Part shown: positions 9,424-18,332 of the stretch, piece by piece
Layout of the letters: the number at the start of each line of letters is the position of its first letter
Numbering within the stretch: the first letter of the stretch is position 1
From: Sphingomonas pokkalii
Lineage (GTDB): Bacteria > Pseudomonadota > Alphaproteobacteria > Sphingomonadales > Sphingomonadaceae
Reading direction: 5' to 3'
NCBI RefSeq assembly: GCF_003096275.1
Contig: NZ_QENQ01000001.1
Span: 2,166,731 to 2,230,730, forward strand
Length of the DNA: 64,000 nucleotides
Program-made: the position numbers and the translations under genes
The notes under the pieces: model-generated
Database searches by the model: none
The model's input: the letters and a program-made list of their open reading frames with translations, nothing else
What the model was told of the DNA's origin: nothing

Positions 9424-9608
9424 CCCCCTCTGTCACGGAACCTGAGAGCTTTCGCGCGGGTTTGGGCCCGGCTTACCCCTTCGGTGGAGCCCGGCTGCAA
9501 GCCGGCTCGCTTTCCAGAGTGTCGTGGCCTGCGCGGTCCTCGGTGCCTGAGAGATTCCGGGGCGGTTGCTCCTTCGGCGATCCGGCGAACCGGATTCTCT
9601 CCCGCGCA
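9424..9608 (-). promoter_or_regulatory. Tandem glycine riboswitch controlling the gcv operon
   Basis: Read on the minus strand, two aptamers are evident. The first begins GCGGGAGAGAATCC and contains CCGAAGGAGC (complement of 9568-9577) and CTCTCAGG (9546-9553). The second contains CACCGAAGGGGTAAG (complement of 9472-9486), CTCTCAGG (9441-9448) and closes with GACAGAGGGGG. These are the conserved cores of the glycine riboswitch, which usually turns on gcv genes when glycine binds. A small hairpin, GGAGC-N5-GCTCC, at 9395-9409 lies between the second aptamer and the gcvT ribosome site and may belong to the expression platform. Confidence 0.93.
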
Positions 9609-9701
9609 TGCCCATGCCGGTTGCCCGGCATCGACGCGCCCGCCTTGGCGGGACGGCTTGTCGGAGTCAATCGGGGATTGAGGGTAAATCTGGTAAGAGC
9701 G

Positions 9702-9815
9702 CGCTCCCCTCCCGCTTGCGGGAGGGTCTGGGGGTGGGCCCCCGCCATCCAAGAGCACATCGCCAGGAGGAGAGCGCGGGCCCACCCCCTGCCCCCTCCC
9801 GCAAGCGGGAGGGGG
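9702..9815. repeat. Palindromic repeat pair, family B
   Basis: Two inverted units of the family seen at 7569-7812. The stems are CCCTCCCGCTTGCGGGAGGG and its counterpart CCCTCCCGCAAGCGGGAGGG, each next to the characteristic GGGGGTGGGC or GCCCACCCCC arm. The pair lies between the riboswitch leader and the convergent-side lipoprotein gene, ending ten bases before that gene's stop codon. Confidence 0.75.
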
Positions 9816-9824
9816 TTCCAAGGA

Positions 9825-10463
9825 TCACCGCGTCGCGTTGTACTTCAGCTGGTCCTCGGTCAGCTGGAAGCCGATCAGCGCCTCGAACGTCGCGGAAAGC
9901 ACCGCGCTGCGCACCGTGGGATCGGACAGCGGATCCGTCGCAGCCGATTGCTCACCCGCCTTGCGCTTTTCCGTCAGGCGGCGGCGGACGTCGTCGGGCA
10001 GCGTCGCTGCCGCGTGCGAGACGCTGCTGGTTGCGCTGCCGACGGCACTGGCGCGAATCTGGCCCGCCTCGAAGTGCAGCGTGATGTTGCTCACCCGCTT
10101 CGCCTCCACCTTGGTGCCGCCACGAACGACCGTAAGGAAATAGGGCAGCACCACGTCGCGGGCCGGGCCGGCATCGCGGCGGCGCGCCAGCACGTCGAAC
10201 TTGATGTTGGTCACCACCTGGGCGCCGGCGTCGTTGCAGGTCGGCTGCACGTTGGTGATCGTCGCCACCACGTCGATCGCTTCCGCTTCGCGGCTGGTCG
10301 CCGGATCGAACAGCGTCACGTCGCCGAGGCCGGCCGGAATCGCCACCGTCGGGCAGGCGGTGCGCACCGCGCTGATACCGCCTTCGGTGATTTCGCCGGT
10401 GCGGGCACAGCCGCCAGCGGCAAGCAGGATCAGGGCGGGAACGGTGAACTTAGGCACAGACAA
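9825..10463 (-). CDS. Putative lipoprotein of unknown function
   Basis: This 212-residue protein has a short signal peptide ending in ILLAAGGC, a plausible though atypical lipobox. The mature part is mostly beta-strand-like (VVATITNVQPTC, NIKFDVLARRRDAGP, VVLPYFLTVVRGGTKVE), followed by a C-terminal helix-rich tail. I do not recognise the family. A TTG at 10463 was chosen because an AAAGG site lies about ten bases upstream; a GTG at 10457 is equally possible. A longer frame reaching 10592 would overlap the start of ispH and adds no signal sequence. Confidence 0.65.
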   Translation of the reverse strand: MSVPKFTVPALILLAAGGCARTGEITEGGISAVRTACPTVAIPAGLGDVTLFDPATSREAEAIDVVATITNVQPTCNDAGAQVVTNIKFDVLARRRDAGPARDVVLPYFLTVVRGGTKVEAKRVSNITLHFEAGQIRASAVGSATSSVSHAAATLPDDVRRRLTEKRKAGEQSAATDPLSDPTVRSAVLSATFEALIGFQLTEDQLKYNATR

Positions 10464-10585
10464 GGGAGGGCAACCTTTCGAACCGAACAGCCGCCCCCCA
10501 TCTCGCACGAGACAGGGACCGGAACGGCGCGCACCATAGGAACCGCCTTCCGCCCGCGCAAGCAATCGCGTAGAGGCTCCACCCG

Positions 10586-11539
10586 ATGGCAAACACCGAA
10601 AAGCGTCCCCTGGAGCTGCTGATCGCAGCGCCCCGCGGCTTCTGCGCCGGCGTCGACCGCGCGATCCGAATCGTCGAACTCGCGATCGAGAAATACGGCG
10701 CGCCGGTCTATGTCCGGCACGAGATCGTCCACAACAAGTTCGTCGTCGAGAATCTGCGCGCCAAGGGGGCCGTGTTCGTCGAGACGCTGGACCATGTGCC
10801 GGACGGCGTGCCGGTGGTCTTCTCCGCCCACGGCGTCCCCAAGGCGGTACCGCACAAGGCCGAGCAGCGCGGGCTCTCGTACCTGGACGCCACCTGCCCG
10901 CTGGTCTCGAAGGTCCATCGCCAGGCCGAGCGCCACGTTGCCGCCGGGCGGCACATTCTGTTCGTCGGCCATGCCGGCCACCCCGAGGTGATCGGGACCT
11001 TCGGCCAGGTGCCCGAAGGCGCGATGACGCTGGTCGAAACCGAGGCGGATGCCGAATCCGTCGTCGTGCCGGACCCCGAGAACCTCGCCTTCCTCACCCA
11101 GACGACACTGTCGGTGGACGACACCGCCGCCGTGCTCGGCATCCTCAAGCGCCGCTTCCCGACGATGCTGGCGCCGGGCGCGGACGACATCTGCTACGCC
11201 ACCTCGAACCGCCAGGGCGCGGTGAAGGCGATCGCTGAGCAGGCGGAGCTGGTGCTGGTGATCGGCGCGCCCAATTCGTCGAACTCGCTGCGACTGGTCG
11301 AGGTCGCCAAGCGCGGCGGCGCCCGCGCAGTGCTGATCCAGCGCGCCGCCGAGATCGACTTCGCGTGGTTCGACGGCGTCACCCATGTCGGCATCAGCGC
11401 CGGCGCCTCGGCCCCCGAAGTGCTGGTGCGCGAAGTGGTCGAGCGGCTTGGTACCCAGTTCTCGATCACCGAACGCGAGGTCGAGACGGTCGAGGAGAAC
11501 GTCGTTTTCAAGCTGCCCCGCGGGCTCGAGGCCGCGTAA
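10586..11539 (+). CDS. ispH: 4-hydroxy-3-methylbut-2-enyl diphosphate reductase
   Basis: IspH catalyses the last step of the MEP pathway, yielding IPP and DMAPP from HMBPP. The three iron-sulfur cysteines are visible at C20 ([12 protein letters not shown]), C104 ([12 protein letters not shown]) and C203 ([11 protein letters not shown]). [13 protein letters not shown] and the ISAGASAPE segment near the C-terminus are family hallmarks. Length 317 is normal. Its stop overlaps the thrB start (TAATG), giving an ispH-thrB-rnhA operon, a gene order familiar from alphaproteobacteria. Confidence 0.97.
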   Translation: MANTEKRPLELLIAAPRGFCAGVDRAIRIVELAIEKYGAPVYVRHEIVHNKFVVENLRAKGAVFVETLDHVPDGVPVVFSAHGVPKAVPHKAEQRGLSYLDATCPLVSKVHRQAERHVAAGRHILFVGHAGHPEVIGTFGQVPEGAMTLVETEADAESVVVPDPENLAFLTQTTLSVDDTAAVLGILKRRFPTMLAPGADDICYATSNRQGAVKAIAEQAELVLVIGAPNSSNSLRLVEVAKRGGARAVLIQRAAEIDFAWFDGVTHVGISAGASAPEVLVREVVERLGTQFSITEREVETVEENVVFKLPRGLEAA

Positions 11540-12495
11540 TGGCTGTCTACACGCAGGTTTCGGCCGAGGCGCTGTCGGCGTTTCTCGAGCGCTTCGATGT
11601 CGGCGAGTTGGTTTCCGCCAAGGGCATCGCCGAAGGGGTGGAGAACAGCAACTACCTCGTCGACACGACGAAGAGCCGCTTCATCCTCACCCTCTACGAA
11701 AAGCGCGTCGATCAGGGCGACCTGCCCTATTTCATGGCGCTGCTCGATCACTGCGCCGATCGCGGCCTGCCGGTGCCCCCGGCGGTGCCCGATCGCGACG
11801 GCACGCTGATCCACACGCTGGAGGGCCGCCCGGCCTGCCTGATCCAGTTCCTGTCGGGCGTCTCGGTCTCGCACCCCACCCCGGCGCAAGCACGCGCGGC
11901 GGCGGAAGCGATGGGCAAGATGCACAAGGCCGTCGCCGACTTCCCGCTGAACCGCCCCAACTCGATGGGCGTCGACACCTGGCGCCCGCTGTTCGAGCGC
12001 TGCGGCACCAGCCTCAACGACATCGCGCCGGGGCTGTACGACGAACTCGGCCAGGCGCTGGACCGGGTGACCAAGGCCTGGCCACGCGAGGGCTTCGACA
12101 GCTGTGCGATTCATGCCGACCTGTTCCCGGACAATGTGCTGATGCTCGGCAACCGCGTCACCGGGCTGATCGACTTCTACTTCGCCTCCACCGATCTGCG
12201 GCTGTACGACCTCGCGGTGATGCACACCGCCTGGGCGTTCGATGCGACGGGCACGAAGTTCGATCCCTATGTCTCCGAGGCGCTGCTCCATGGCTATGAG
12301 ACCAGCTACACGCTGACCGAGCAGGAGCGCGCGATCCTTCCGCTGCTGGCGACCGGCGCCTGCATCCGCTTCACCCTGTCGCGCGCCTGGGACTGGCTCA
12401 ACACGCCGGCCGACGCGCTGGTGACGCGCAAGGACCCGATGGCCTTCTGGCGCCGCGCGCGGGCTTATGAGTCTGCCCTGGCGGCGCTCGCATGA
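11539..12495 (+). CDS. thrB: Homoserine kinase (ThrB, aminoglycoside-phosphotransferase-fold type)
   Basis: This 318-residue enzyme phosphorylates homoserine in threonine synthesis and belongs to the APH-like kinase fold rather than the GHMP type. Landmarks are [21 protein letters not shown], the catalytic loop [14 protein letters not shown], and the metal-binding [18 protein letters not shown]. The ATG at 11539 overlaps the ispH stop by one base; the frame is open further upstream, but that part lies inside ispH. The stop overlaps rnhA by four bases. Confidence 0.95.
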   Translation: MAVYTQVSAEALSAFLERFDVGELVSAKGIAEGVENSNYLVDTTKSRFILTLYEKRVDQGDLPYFMALLDHCADRGLPVPPAVPDRDGTLIHTLEGRPACLIQFLSGVSVSHPTPAQARAAAEAMGKMHKAVADFPLNRPNSMGVDTWRPLFERCGTSLNDIAPGLYDELGQALDRVTKAWPREGFDSCAIHADLFPDNVLMLGNRVTGLIDFYFASTDLRLYDLAVMHTAWAFDATGTKFDPYVSEALLHGYETSYTLTEQERAILPLLATGACIRFTLSRAWDWLNTPADALVTRKDPMAFWRRARAYESALAALA

Positions 12496-12935
12496 CCGAA
12501 CTCCAGCATGTCGAGATCGCGACCGACGGCGCGTGCAAGGGCAACCCCGGCCCGGGCGGCTGGGGCGCGCTGCTCCGAATGGGCGAGGTCGAGAAGGAAC
12601 TGTCCGGCGGCGAGGCGCACACCACCAACAACCGCATGGAGCTGATGGCCGCGATCGAGGGACTGAAGGCGCTCAAGCGCCCGTGCCGGGTGACGCTCTC
12701 CACCGACAGCCGCTATGTGATGGACGGCCTGACCAAGTGGATCCATGGCTGGATGAAGAATGGCTGGCGCACGGCGGACAAGAAGCCGGTCAAGAATGCC
12801 GATCTCTGGCAGGAACTGCTGGCCGCCGCGAAGCCGCACCGGGTCGAGTGGAAATGGGTGAAGGGCCATGCCGGCCACCCCGACAACGAGCGCGCCGACA
12901 AGCTGGCGAGCGATGCAGCGGTGGCGGCGCGGTAG
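12492..12935 (+). CDS. rnhA: Ribonuclease HI
   Basis: This 147-residue enzyme cleaves RNA in RNA-DNA hybrids. The four metal-binding acids are D12 ([12 protein letters not shown]), E50 (NNRMELMAA), D72 (STDSRYV) and D136 (NERADKLA), matching the E. coli spacing closely. The handle region [20 protein letters not shown] is present. The ATGA overlap with thrB indicates translational coupling. Confidence 0.97.
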   Translation: MTELQHVEIATDGACKGNPGPGGWGALLRMGEVEKELSGGEAHTTNNRMELMAAIEGLKALKRPCRVTLSTDSRYVMDGLTKWIHGWMKNGWRTADKKPVKNADLWQELLAAAKPHRVEWKWVKGHAGHPDNERADKLASDAAVAAR

Positions 12936-12944
12936 GGGCCTCGG

Positions 12945-13304
12945 ATGTTCGGGTGGCTCCGGAAACGAACGGCCCGTCTTCAACCGGAAGCGCGCTGGAT
13001 CGTCGAGGTCGATACCGACTATATCCAGATCACCGACGATGCCGGTACGATGAAACGGCTGGCGAAGAGCGACCTGCGCGGCGTCGCCATCGAAACCAAT
13101 GAATCCGGCCCCTGGGGCACCGACCTTTGGTGGCTGCTGTTCGGGCCGGACGATCGCGTCGCCTGCGTCTATCCGCAAGGAGCGACAGGCGAGGACGCGG
13201 CGCTCGACTACCTCAGCAACCTGCCCGGCATTGATTTCGCACAGATGGCCCAAGCGATGGGATCGGCGGAAAATGCGTTCTTTCCGATCTGGCGAAGGGC
13301 ATAG
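12945..13304 (+). CDS. Conserved hypothetical protein, 119 residues
   Basis: This soluble protein begins MFGWLRKRTARLQPEARW and contains short beta-strand-like segments (IVEVDTDYIQITDD), a Trp-rich SGPWGTDLWWLLFGPDD and an acidic AALDYLSNLPGID stretch. The overall pattern suggests a small PH-like or YcxB-like beta fold, but I do not recognise the family. It follows rnhA by nine bases on the same strand and may be the last gene of that operon. The codon pattern matches its neighbours, so it looks real. Confidence 0.65.
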   Translation: MFGWLRKRTARLQPEARWIVEVDTDYIQITDDAGTMKRLAKSDLRGVAIETNESGPWGTDLWWLLFGPDDRVACVYPQGATGEDAALDYLSNLPGIDFAQMAQAMGSAENAFFPIWRRA

Positions 13305-13350
13305 CTTCGATTCTCACCAGTACGGCCTCGCCCTGGGTGGAGAGGCCCGC

Positions 13351-13758
13351 TTACTCGCCCTTCACGAAGAACCGGTCGATCACGTCCTTGGCCAGGCGTG
13401 CCGGACGACGAGTCTCGGCGTCCAGGCAGCACCAACTCGACTTCACTTCGGCTAACACTTCCGTGCCGCGCCGGATCACCGTTTCGTAGAACGCCCGCGC
13501 ACCCTGGACCTTTTCGAGCAGTACGGTCGCCACCACGTCATCGTCGAGGAAGGCAGGGCGGCGATAGGTGATCTCGTGCTTCAGCGCGACCCACAGATGC
13601 TCGGCCACGGCCTCGACCGGGGCCAGCGCCTGCCAGTGGCTCACCACCGCGTCCTGCACCCATTTGAGATAGGAGGCATTGTTGACATGCCCCATGAAAT
13701 CGATGTCGTCCTGCGCAACGTCGACGCGGAATTCGAAGGGGATGGCGGAGCTGGTCAC
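13351..13758 (-). CDS. Acyl-CoA thioesterase, 4HBT hot-dog fold
   Basis: This protein of about 135 residues carries the hot-dog signature VAQDDIDFMGHVNNASYLKWVQDA, where the Asp and the HVNN are the active-site elements of YbgC/FadM-type thioesterases. VALKHEITYRRPAFLDDDV follows, as in that family. It hydrolyses acyl-CoA thioesters; the chain length is unknown. A GTG at 13758 was chosen, and a TTG at 13776 would add six residues. It lies downstream of the GntR gene and converges with the 119-residue gene. Confidence 0.85.
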   Translation of the reverse strand: MTSSAIPFEFRVDVAQDDIDFMGHVNNASYLKWVQDAVVSHWQALAPVEAVAEHLWVALKHEITYRRPAFLDDDVVATVLLEKVQGARAFYETVIRRGTEVLAEVKSSWCCLDAETRRPARLAKDVIDRFFVKGE

Positions 13759-13863
13759 CCTCGCATCATAGGGCAAAACGGCAGGCGGCGCACCCCTTGG
13801 CGGGTTGAATCGCCGGATAAATCCTTGTCCGCCGTCAAGTCACGCTTGCCGTAGCGGAAAGGG

Positions 13864-14634
13864 TCAGTCCGGGCCGATTTCCAGACGGCGCGCCAGCGTA
13901 TCGCGCCGCGCATCCAGTTCGTGGCGGGCACGTTCAAGCAGTTCCAGCTCGGTCGCCTCCAGCAGGTCGTCCACCACGCCGCGCAGGTGGCGACGCATCG
14001 CCGATCGTGCGCCGTGCGGATCGCGGGCGTGCAGCGCATCGAGGATCGGGCGATGCTCGTCGAAACGCGGGTTCACGCCGTTGCGGCGCGCCCGATCGAA
14101 CATGTTCGCGCACAGCGGCGAGCGGGTGCGCAGGTCCCACAGATACTCGACGACGCTGCGGATAGCAGCATTGCCGGTGGCATTGGCGATGGCGATGTGA
14201 AAGCGGTGATCGGCATCGAACAGCGCCGCATTGGCCACCGCCGGATCGGACATTTCCTGCGCGATGCCGTCCAGTTCGGCCAGTTGCTCGGCCGTGATCG
14301 ACACTGCCGCCAGCGCCGCCGCCTCGCCTTCGAACAGGATCCGCGCCTCGGTGAGGTCGAACGCGCCGATATCCAGGTTCAGCGCATCCTCGCGAAGGCC
14401 GCCCTGGCTGTCGCGATGGGTGACGTACAGGCCGGAACCGTGCCGCGCTTCGATCCACCCCTTCATTTCCAGGGCGATCATCGCTTCGCGGATGGTGGGA
14501 CGACTGACCTTATACTCCTCGGCAAGGTCCCGTTCGCCGGGCAAACGCGTGCCGGTCGCCCAACGGCCGGATTCGATTCCGTCGGCAATGGACGCGGCGA
14601 CGCGCTGGTAAAGTTTGCTGCGGTTGAGCTTCAT
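13864..14634 (-). CDS. GntR-family transcriptional regulator (FadR subfamily)
   Basis: This 256-residue regulator has an N-terminal winged helix (GTRLPGERDLAEEYKVSRPTIREAMIALEMKGWIEARHG, residues about 27-65) and a helical FCD effector domain from about 95. The likely metal-binding residues lie in LFDADHRFH and the later RFDEHRPILDALHARD. FCD-type regulators respond to small organic acids or sugars. The start MKLNRSKLYQRVA at 14634 was chosen; an ATG at 14664 adds ten residues. It lies 56 bases after the FAD oxidoreductase gene on the same strand and may regulate that operon. Confidence 0.9.
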   Translation of the reverse strand: MKLNRSKLYQRVAASIADGIESGRWATGTRLPGERDLAEEYKVSRPTIREAMIALEMKGWIEARHGSGLYVTHRDSQGGLREDALNLDIGAFDLTEARILFEGEAAALAAVSITAEQLAELDGIAQEMSDPAVANAALFDADHRFHIAIANATGNAAIRSVVEYLWDLRTRSPLCANMFDRARRNGVNPRFDEHRPILDALHARDPHGARSAMRRHLRGVVDDLLEATELELLERARHELDARRDTLARRLEIGPD

Positions 14635-14690
14635 CGTCCAGCATTCATAGGCAAGAGCGGCCATTTCGCAAGGCAGTTTGGCCAGACCAA

Positions 14691-15782
14691 TCAACCCGCT
14701 CCGTCCAGGAATCGGGCAGGATGATAGCGTGCGGGGTCGACGCCGATGTCCGACGCTTCCCCGAGGATCATCGCAGCGGCTAGCCGGGCCGCGGCGGGCG
14801 CCGTCTGGATGCCGAAGCCACCCTGCCCCGCGCACCAGAAGAAGCCCGGCACGGCCGGGTCCGCGCCATAGACCGGGCGGCGATCCGGCGCGAAGCTGCG
14901 CAGGCCGGCCCAGCGATGCTCCAGCGCCGACACCCGCCAATCCACCGCCTGCTCGAGGCGATCGATCGCGATGGCCACATCGATCTCCTCGGGCGCGGCG
15001 TCGCAGGGCGGGCTGTCGATCTCGTCATGCGGGGTCAGCCACAGCCGCCCCCCGGCTTCCGGCTTGAAGTAGAAGCTGCCGCCCAGATCGCTCACCAGCG
15101 GGCAGCCAGCCGGCGGCGCGGGATCGGTACGCAACTGCACCATGGTGCGGCGATAGGCGCGGATACCGATCGGTGCCGCGCCAGCCAGTGCCGCCACGCC
15201 GTCCGCCCAGGCGCCGGCGGCGTTGGCCAGCAGATCGGCGGCGAACCGCCCGGCGGCGGTCTCGATCGACCAGCCACCGCCCGCCGCCCGCGCCAGGCCC
15301 GTCACGCCCGCGGAGAGATGCAGCACCGCCCCCGCCCGCCGTGCCTCGCCCAGGAAATGCTGATGCAGCGCCGCCACGTCGATATAGGCGCAGCCGGGCT
15401 CGTGCACGCCCAGCGCCCAGTCCTCGCGCAGGCCGGGCACCATCACGCGGGGATCGATGCGCGCCAGCGCCACGCCGCTGCCGGCGAAGGTTGCCAGGAA
15501 CGACTCCACCGCGGCCTCGCTCCCCGTGCGTGCGATATGCACCTCGCCCAGCGGATCGAGGAACCCGCCCGCGCGCAACATCGGGCCGGAGGCGGTGGTG
15601 AGCGGCTGCACATCCGGGCCGCCATAGGTTTCGGACCAGAACGCCGCCGACCTGCCGGTGGCATGATAGCCCGGCCGCTCCTCCGCTTCGAGGATCAGCA
15701 CCCGCATCCGCGGCGCCAGTGCGGCAGCCAGGCTCGCACCGGCGATCCCCGCACCGATCACGGCGATGTCAAAACGGCTCAC
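14691..15782 (-). CDS. FAD-dependent oxidoreductase, D-arginine dehydrogenase-like (DAO family)
   Basis: This 363-residue flavoprotein begins with an ADP-binding fold, FDIAVIGAGIAGASLAAAL, followed by PGYHATGRSAAFWSETYG. The IRAYRRTMVQL, HRWAGLRSFAPDRRPVYG and FFWCAGQGGFGIQTAPA segments match D-arginine dehydrogenase and related DAO-type deaminases, which oxidise D-amino acids to imino acids. Substrate preference cannot be read from sequence. A GTG at 15782 gives a GTGA overlap with the hydrolase gene upstream. The GntR regulator follows. Confidence 0.85.
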   Translation of the reverse strand: MSRFDIAVIGAGIAGASLAAALAPRMRVLILEAEERPGYHATGRSAAFWSETYGGPDVQPLTTASGPMLRAGGFLDPLGEVHIARTGSEAAVESFLATFAGSGVALARIDPRVMVPGLREDWALGVHEPGCAYIDVAALHQHFLGEARRAGAVLHLSAGVTGLARAAGGGWSIETAAGRFAADLLANAAGAWADGVAALAGAAPIGIRAYRRTMVQLRTDPAPPAGCPLVSDLGGSFYFKPEAGGRLWLTPHDEIDSPPCDAAPEEIDVAIAIDRLEQAVDWRVSALEHRWAGLRSFAPDRRPVYGADPAVPGFFWCAGQGGFGIQTAPAAARLAAAMILGEASDIGVDPARYHPARFLDGAG

Positions 15783-16720
15783 CGGCGCGGGGCCCGCGCG
15801 GCCAGGAAATCGTCGATCGCAGCAAGCGCACGGTTCCGGACCGGATCGGCCTCGCGCAGAATCTCGTGTGCGCTCTCCGCACCGAAGCGCTCCACCCGCG
15901 CGTCCGGCAGGCGCGGCGCAATCCGCAAGGCCGCGCGCGCGTCCACCAGACGATCCGCTTCGGCGACCAGCACCAGCAACGGGACGCGCAACTGCTCGAT
16001 CGGACTCGCCTCGAGCGCGGCCATCGACCGGAATGCTTCGAGCAGCCATTGCCAGCTCGGCGCACCGGTCAGCAGCGCGGGCGCTTCCGTCTGCCACCAG
16101 ATTTCATCGGCATAGCGTTCCAGATCGTGGGTCAGCAGGCGTGCGCGGGTTTCGGTCGTGTAGGGCTTCTCGTTGCCCTTCCACGCCGGGCGGCGGGGAT
16201 CGCCCAGCCGAGCGAGCAACCGCGCCGCCGGGGCGGCGAATCGCCCGAACAGGCTGCGCACCCCCAGCATCGGCGCAATCAGCACCGCGGCATCGGGATC
16301 GATCGCCCGCTCCACCAGCGCCCGAAGCATCAGATGCCCCCCCATCGAATGGCCCATCACCACATGCGGGCCGGGGGTGGAGGCCGCCCATTCGCGATAG
16401 AAGGCCTGCACGTCGGCGACATAAGTTGCGAAATCGTCGATATGCCCGCAATTGGCCTTCGGCGTCAGCCGGCCCGATCCCCCCTGCCCCCGCCAATCGA
16501 ACGCGGCGACATTCCATCCTTGGCCCTGCCAATGGCCGAACGTCTCCAGATACTTCTCGAAGATGTCGCCTCGCCCGGTCTGGAACAGGATGCTGCCGCG
16601 CGACGTGGCCCCATCGGCGGGCCAGCGGAAACGCCGCAGTGCCCAGCCATCGCGGGCATCCCAGGTATCGACCAATGCGTCCGCTGGGATCGCCCGGCGC
16701 AGGTTCGGTAAAACTGCCAT
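15779..16720 (-). CDS. Alpha/beta hydrolase, lysophospholipase/monoacylglycerol lipase-like
   Basis: This 313-residue protein has the nucleophile elbow GHSMGGHL at about 139-146. FDWRGQGGSGR is the typical oxyanion-region motif, and the likely acid and His residues lie in LVAEADRLVD and ESAHEIL. It belongs to the PldB-type hydrolases that cleave lysophospholipids or monoacylglycerols. No signal peptide is seen. It is the first gene of a three-gene unit and starts 50 bases from the divergent cpaA start. Confidence 0.87.
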   Translation of the reverse strand: MAVLPNLRRAIPADALVDTWDARDGWALRRFRWPADGATSRGSILFQTGRGDIFEKYLETFGHWQGQGWNVAAFDWRGQGGSGRLTPKANCGHIDDFATYVADVQAFYREWAASTPGPHVVMGHSMGGHLMLRALVERAIDPDAAVLIAPMLGVRSLFGRFAAPAARLLARLGDPRRPAWKGNEKPYTTETRARLLTHDLERYADEIWWQTEAPALLTGAPSWQWLLEAFRSMAALEASPIEQLRVPLLVLVAEADRLVDARAALRIAPRLPDARVERFGAESAHEILREADPVRNRALAAIDDFLAARAPRR

Positions 16721-16770
16721 GGCGGGTGGTTACGGTTTCGTAAGCCCGTCCGTCTAGCCACTTGCGGGCT

Positions 16771-17244
16771 ATGGGGGCGATCTTCTCCGCAGTTCTGCTC
16801 GGCACGCTGGTGCTCCTCCTGCTCGCCGCGGGGGTGCAGGACGTGACGACGCGCGAGATCGGCAATGGCCGGAATGCAGCCATCGCCCTGCTTGCCCCCG
16901 CCTGGTGGTGGGCACAGGGACTGCCGCTCTGGCCCGATATCGGCATCCAGATCGGATGTGCCGCAGGCGCTTTCGCGCTGTTCGCCGGTGCCTTCGCGCT
17001 GGGCCAGATGGGCGGCGGCGACGTGAAGCTGATCGGTGCCGTGGCATTGTGGCTGCCGCTGCTGGCGATGGCGCGGATGCTGGTGTGGATGGCGCTGCTC
17101 GGTGGCGTGCTGACGGTGGCAATGCTTATTCATGCCCGGCTGCGGCGGCGCCCACCCCGATCGATCGAGGTGCCCTATGGCGTGGCGATCGTCGTAGCGA
17201 CGCTGATTGCGCTGCGCGAACCGATTCTTAACCGCTTTGGATGA
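16771..17244 (+). CDS. cpaA: Prepilin peptidase CpaA/TadV
   Basis: This 157-residue integral membrane protease of the A24 family has the two catalytic aspartates in GVQDVTTREIGN and MGGGDVKLIGA. It processes Flp-type prepilins. The ATG at 16771 is preferred; a TTG nine bases upstream is also in frame. It is the first gene of the tad cluster, but no pilin substrate gene is present next to it or anywhere in the window. Confidence 0.92.
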   Translation: MGAIFSAVLLGTLVLLLLAAGVQDVTTREIGNGRNAAIALLAPAWWWAQGLPLWPDIGIQIGCAAGAFALFAGAFALGQMGGGDVKLIGAVALWLPLLAMARMLVWMALLGGVLTVAMLIHARLRRRPPRSIEVPYGVAIVVATLIALREPILNRFG

Positions 17245-17301
17245 TGCTTAACGCTGCCGAAACCGGGCGCGGCCAACGACACGAAAAGGCGTGATGTCAC
17301 C

Positions 17302-18330
17302 ATGGATCCACGGAGGCTATTGCTGATCGCCGGCGCGCTGATCGTCGCAGCGGTCACGGCGCTGCTGGCGCGCAGCCTTGTCCTCGGCACGGCCGCGCCC
17401 ATTGCGGTTGCTGTTCCTGCGGTGGCGCCGCCCGCGGCGCCCGCCAACACCATAGACGTGCTGGTCGCCCGCCGTGCGCTACCCATCGGAACGATCCTCG
17501 ATTCCAGCACGGTCGAGTTCCGCCCGTGGCCGAAGGAACTGGTTGCAGGCGCCTATCTGCTGCGCGGCCAGAGCGATCTCGCCCGTCTGCAGGGGACGGT
17601 CGTCCGCTTCGCCATTCCCGCCGGCCAGCCGGTACCCCAGGGGGCGCTGGTCAAGCCGGGCGACCGGGGTTTCCTCGCCGCCGCGCTCGGCCCGGGAATG
17701 CGCGCCGTGACGGTGCCGGTATCGGCGCAAAGTGCCGTGGCGGGATTCGTGTTCCCCGGCGACCGCGTCGACCTGATCCTGACCCAGACAGTCGCAGGTG
17801 GCGGCGACGGCCCACCGCTGCGCGCATCGGAAACCGTGCTGCGCAATCTGCGCGTCCTCGCCACCGATCAGCGGACCGACAAACAGACCGATGGCCGCGG
17901 CAATACGATCGTCAACGGCTATTCGACCGTGACGCTGGAAGCGACGCCGCGCATCGCCGAAAAGATCGCGGTGGCGCAGACGGTGGGCGCCCTATCGCTG
18001 TCGCTGCGCTCGATCGCCGATGCGGCGGACGGCCTGGAAGAAGCGATCGCCAGCGGCGCCATCGACGTGTCCGACGATCCCCGCCAGGAAAAGGCGATGC
18101 TCGCCCACCGCGCCGGAGGGCCGCAGGAAGGCGGCGAAACCTTCGTCACCGGCGCAGACGTATCGCGGTTCCAGCGCAGTACCGTCCCCGGCCGGGGCGA
18201 CGCCGGCGCCGCGACGATGTCCGCGCCCGCCGTCTCCGCGCCGATGCCGCGAGCGGCGCCGATGGGTGCCATCGTCCGTGTGGTGCGCGGCAACGATGCC
18301 AGCCTGGTACCCGTGGGAGGAAAGAACTGA
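17302..18330 (+). CDS. cpaB: Flp pilus assembly protein CpaB (RcpC)
   Basis: This 342-residue periplasmic protein has one N-terminal anchor (LLLIAGALIVAAVTALLARSL) and a SAF domain at about 50-115 (VLVARRALPIGTILDSSTVE). The RcpC/CpaB core follows with MRAVTVPVSAQSAVAGFVFPGDRVD. CpaB is thought to help the secretin or pilus pass the periplasm. The C-terminus is Ala/Pro-rich and disordered. The gene follows cpaA by 57 bases and precedes the secretin gene by two. Confidence 0.93.
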   Translation: MDPRRLLLIAGALIVAAVTALLARSLVLGTAAPIAVAVPAVAPPAAPANTIDVLVARRALPIGTILDSSTVEFRPWPKELVAGAYLLRGQSDLARLQGTVVRFAIPAGQPVPQGALVKPGDRGFLAAALGPGMRAVTVPVSAQSAVAGFVFPGDRVDLILTQTVAGGGDGPPLRASETVLRNLRVLATDQRTDKQTDGRGNTIVNGYSTVTLEATPRIAEKIAVAQTVGALSLSLRSIADAADGLEEAIASGAIDVSDDPRQEKAMLAHRAGGPQEGGETFVTGADVSRFQRSTVPGRGDAGAATMSAPAVSAPMPRAAPMGAIVRVVRGNDASLVPVGGKN

Positions 18331-18332
18331 TC

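Noticed and set aside
7569..9815. Possible CRISPR array in the repeated palindromes
   Set aside because: The units differ in length and orientation, have no constant spacer length, and no cas gene is present.
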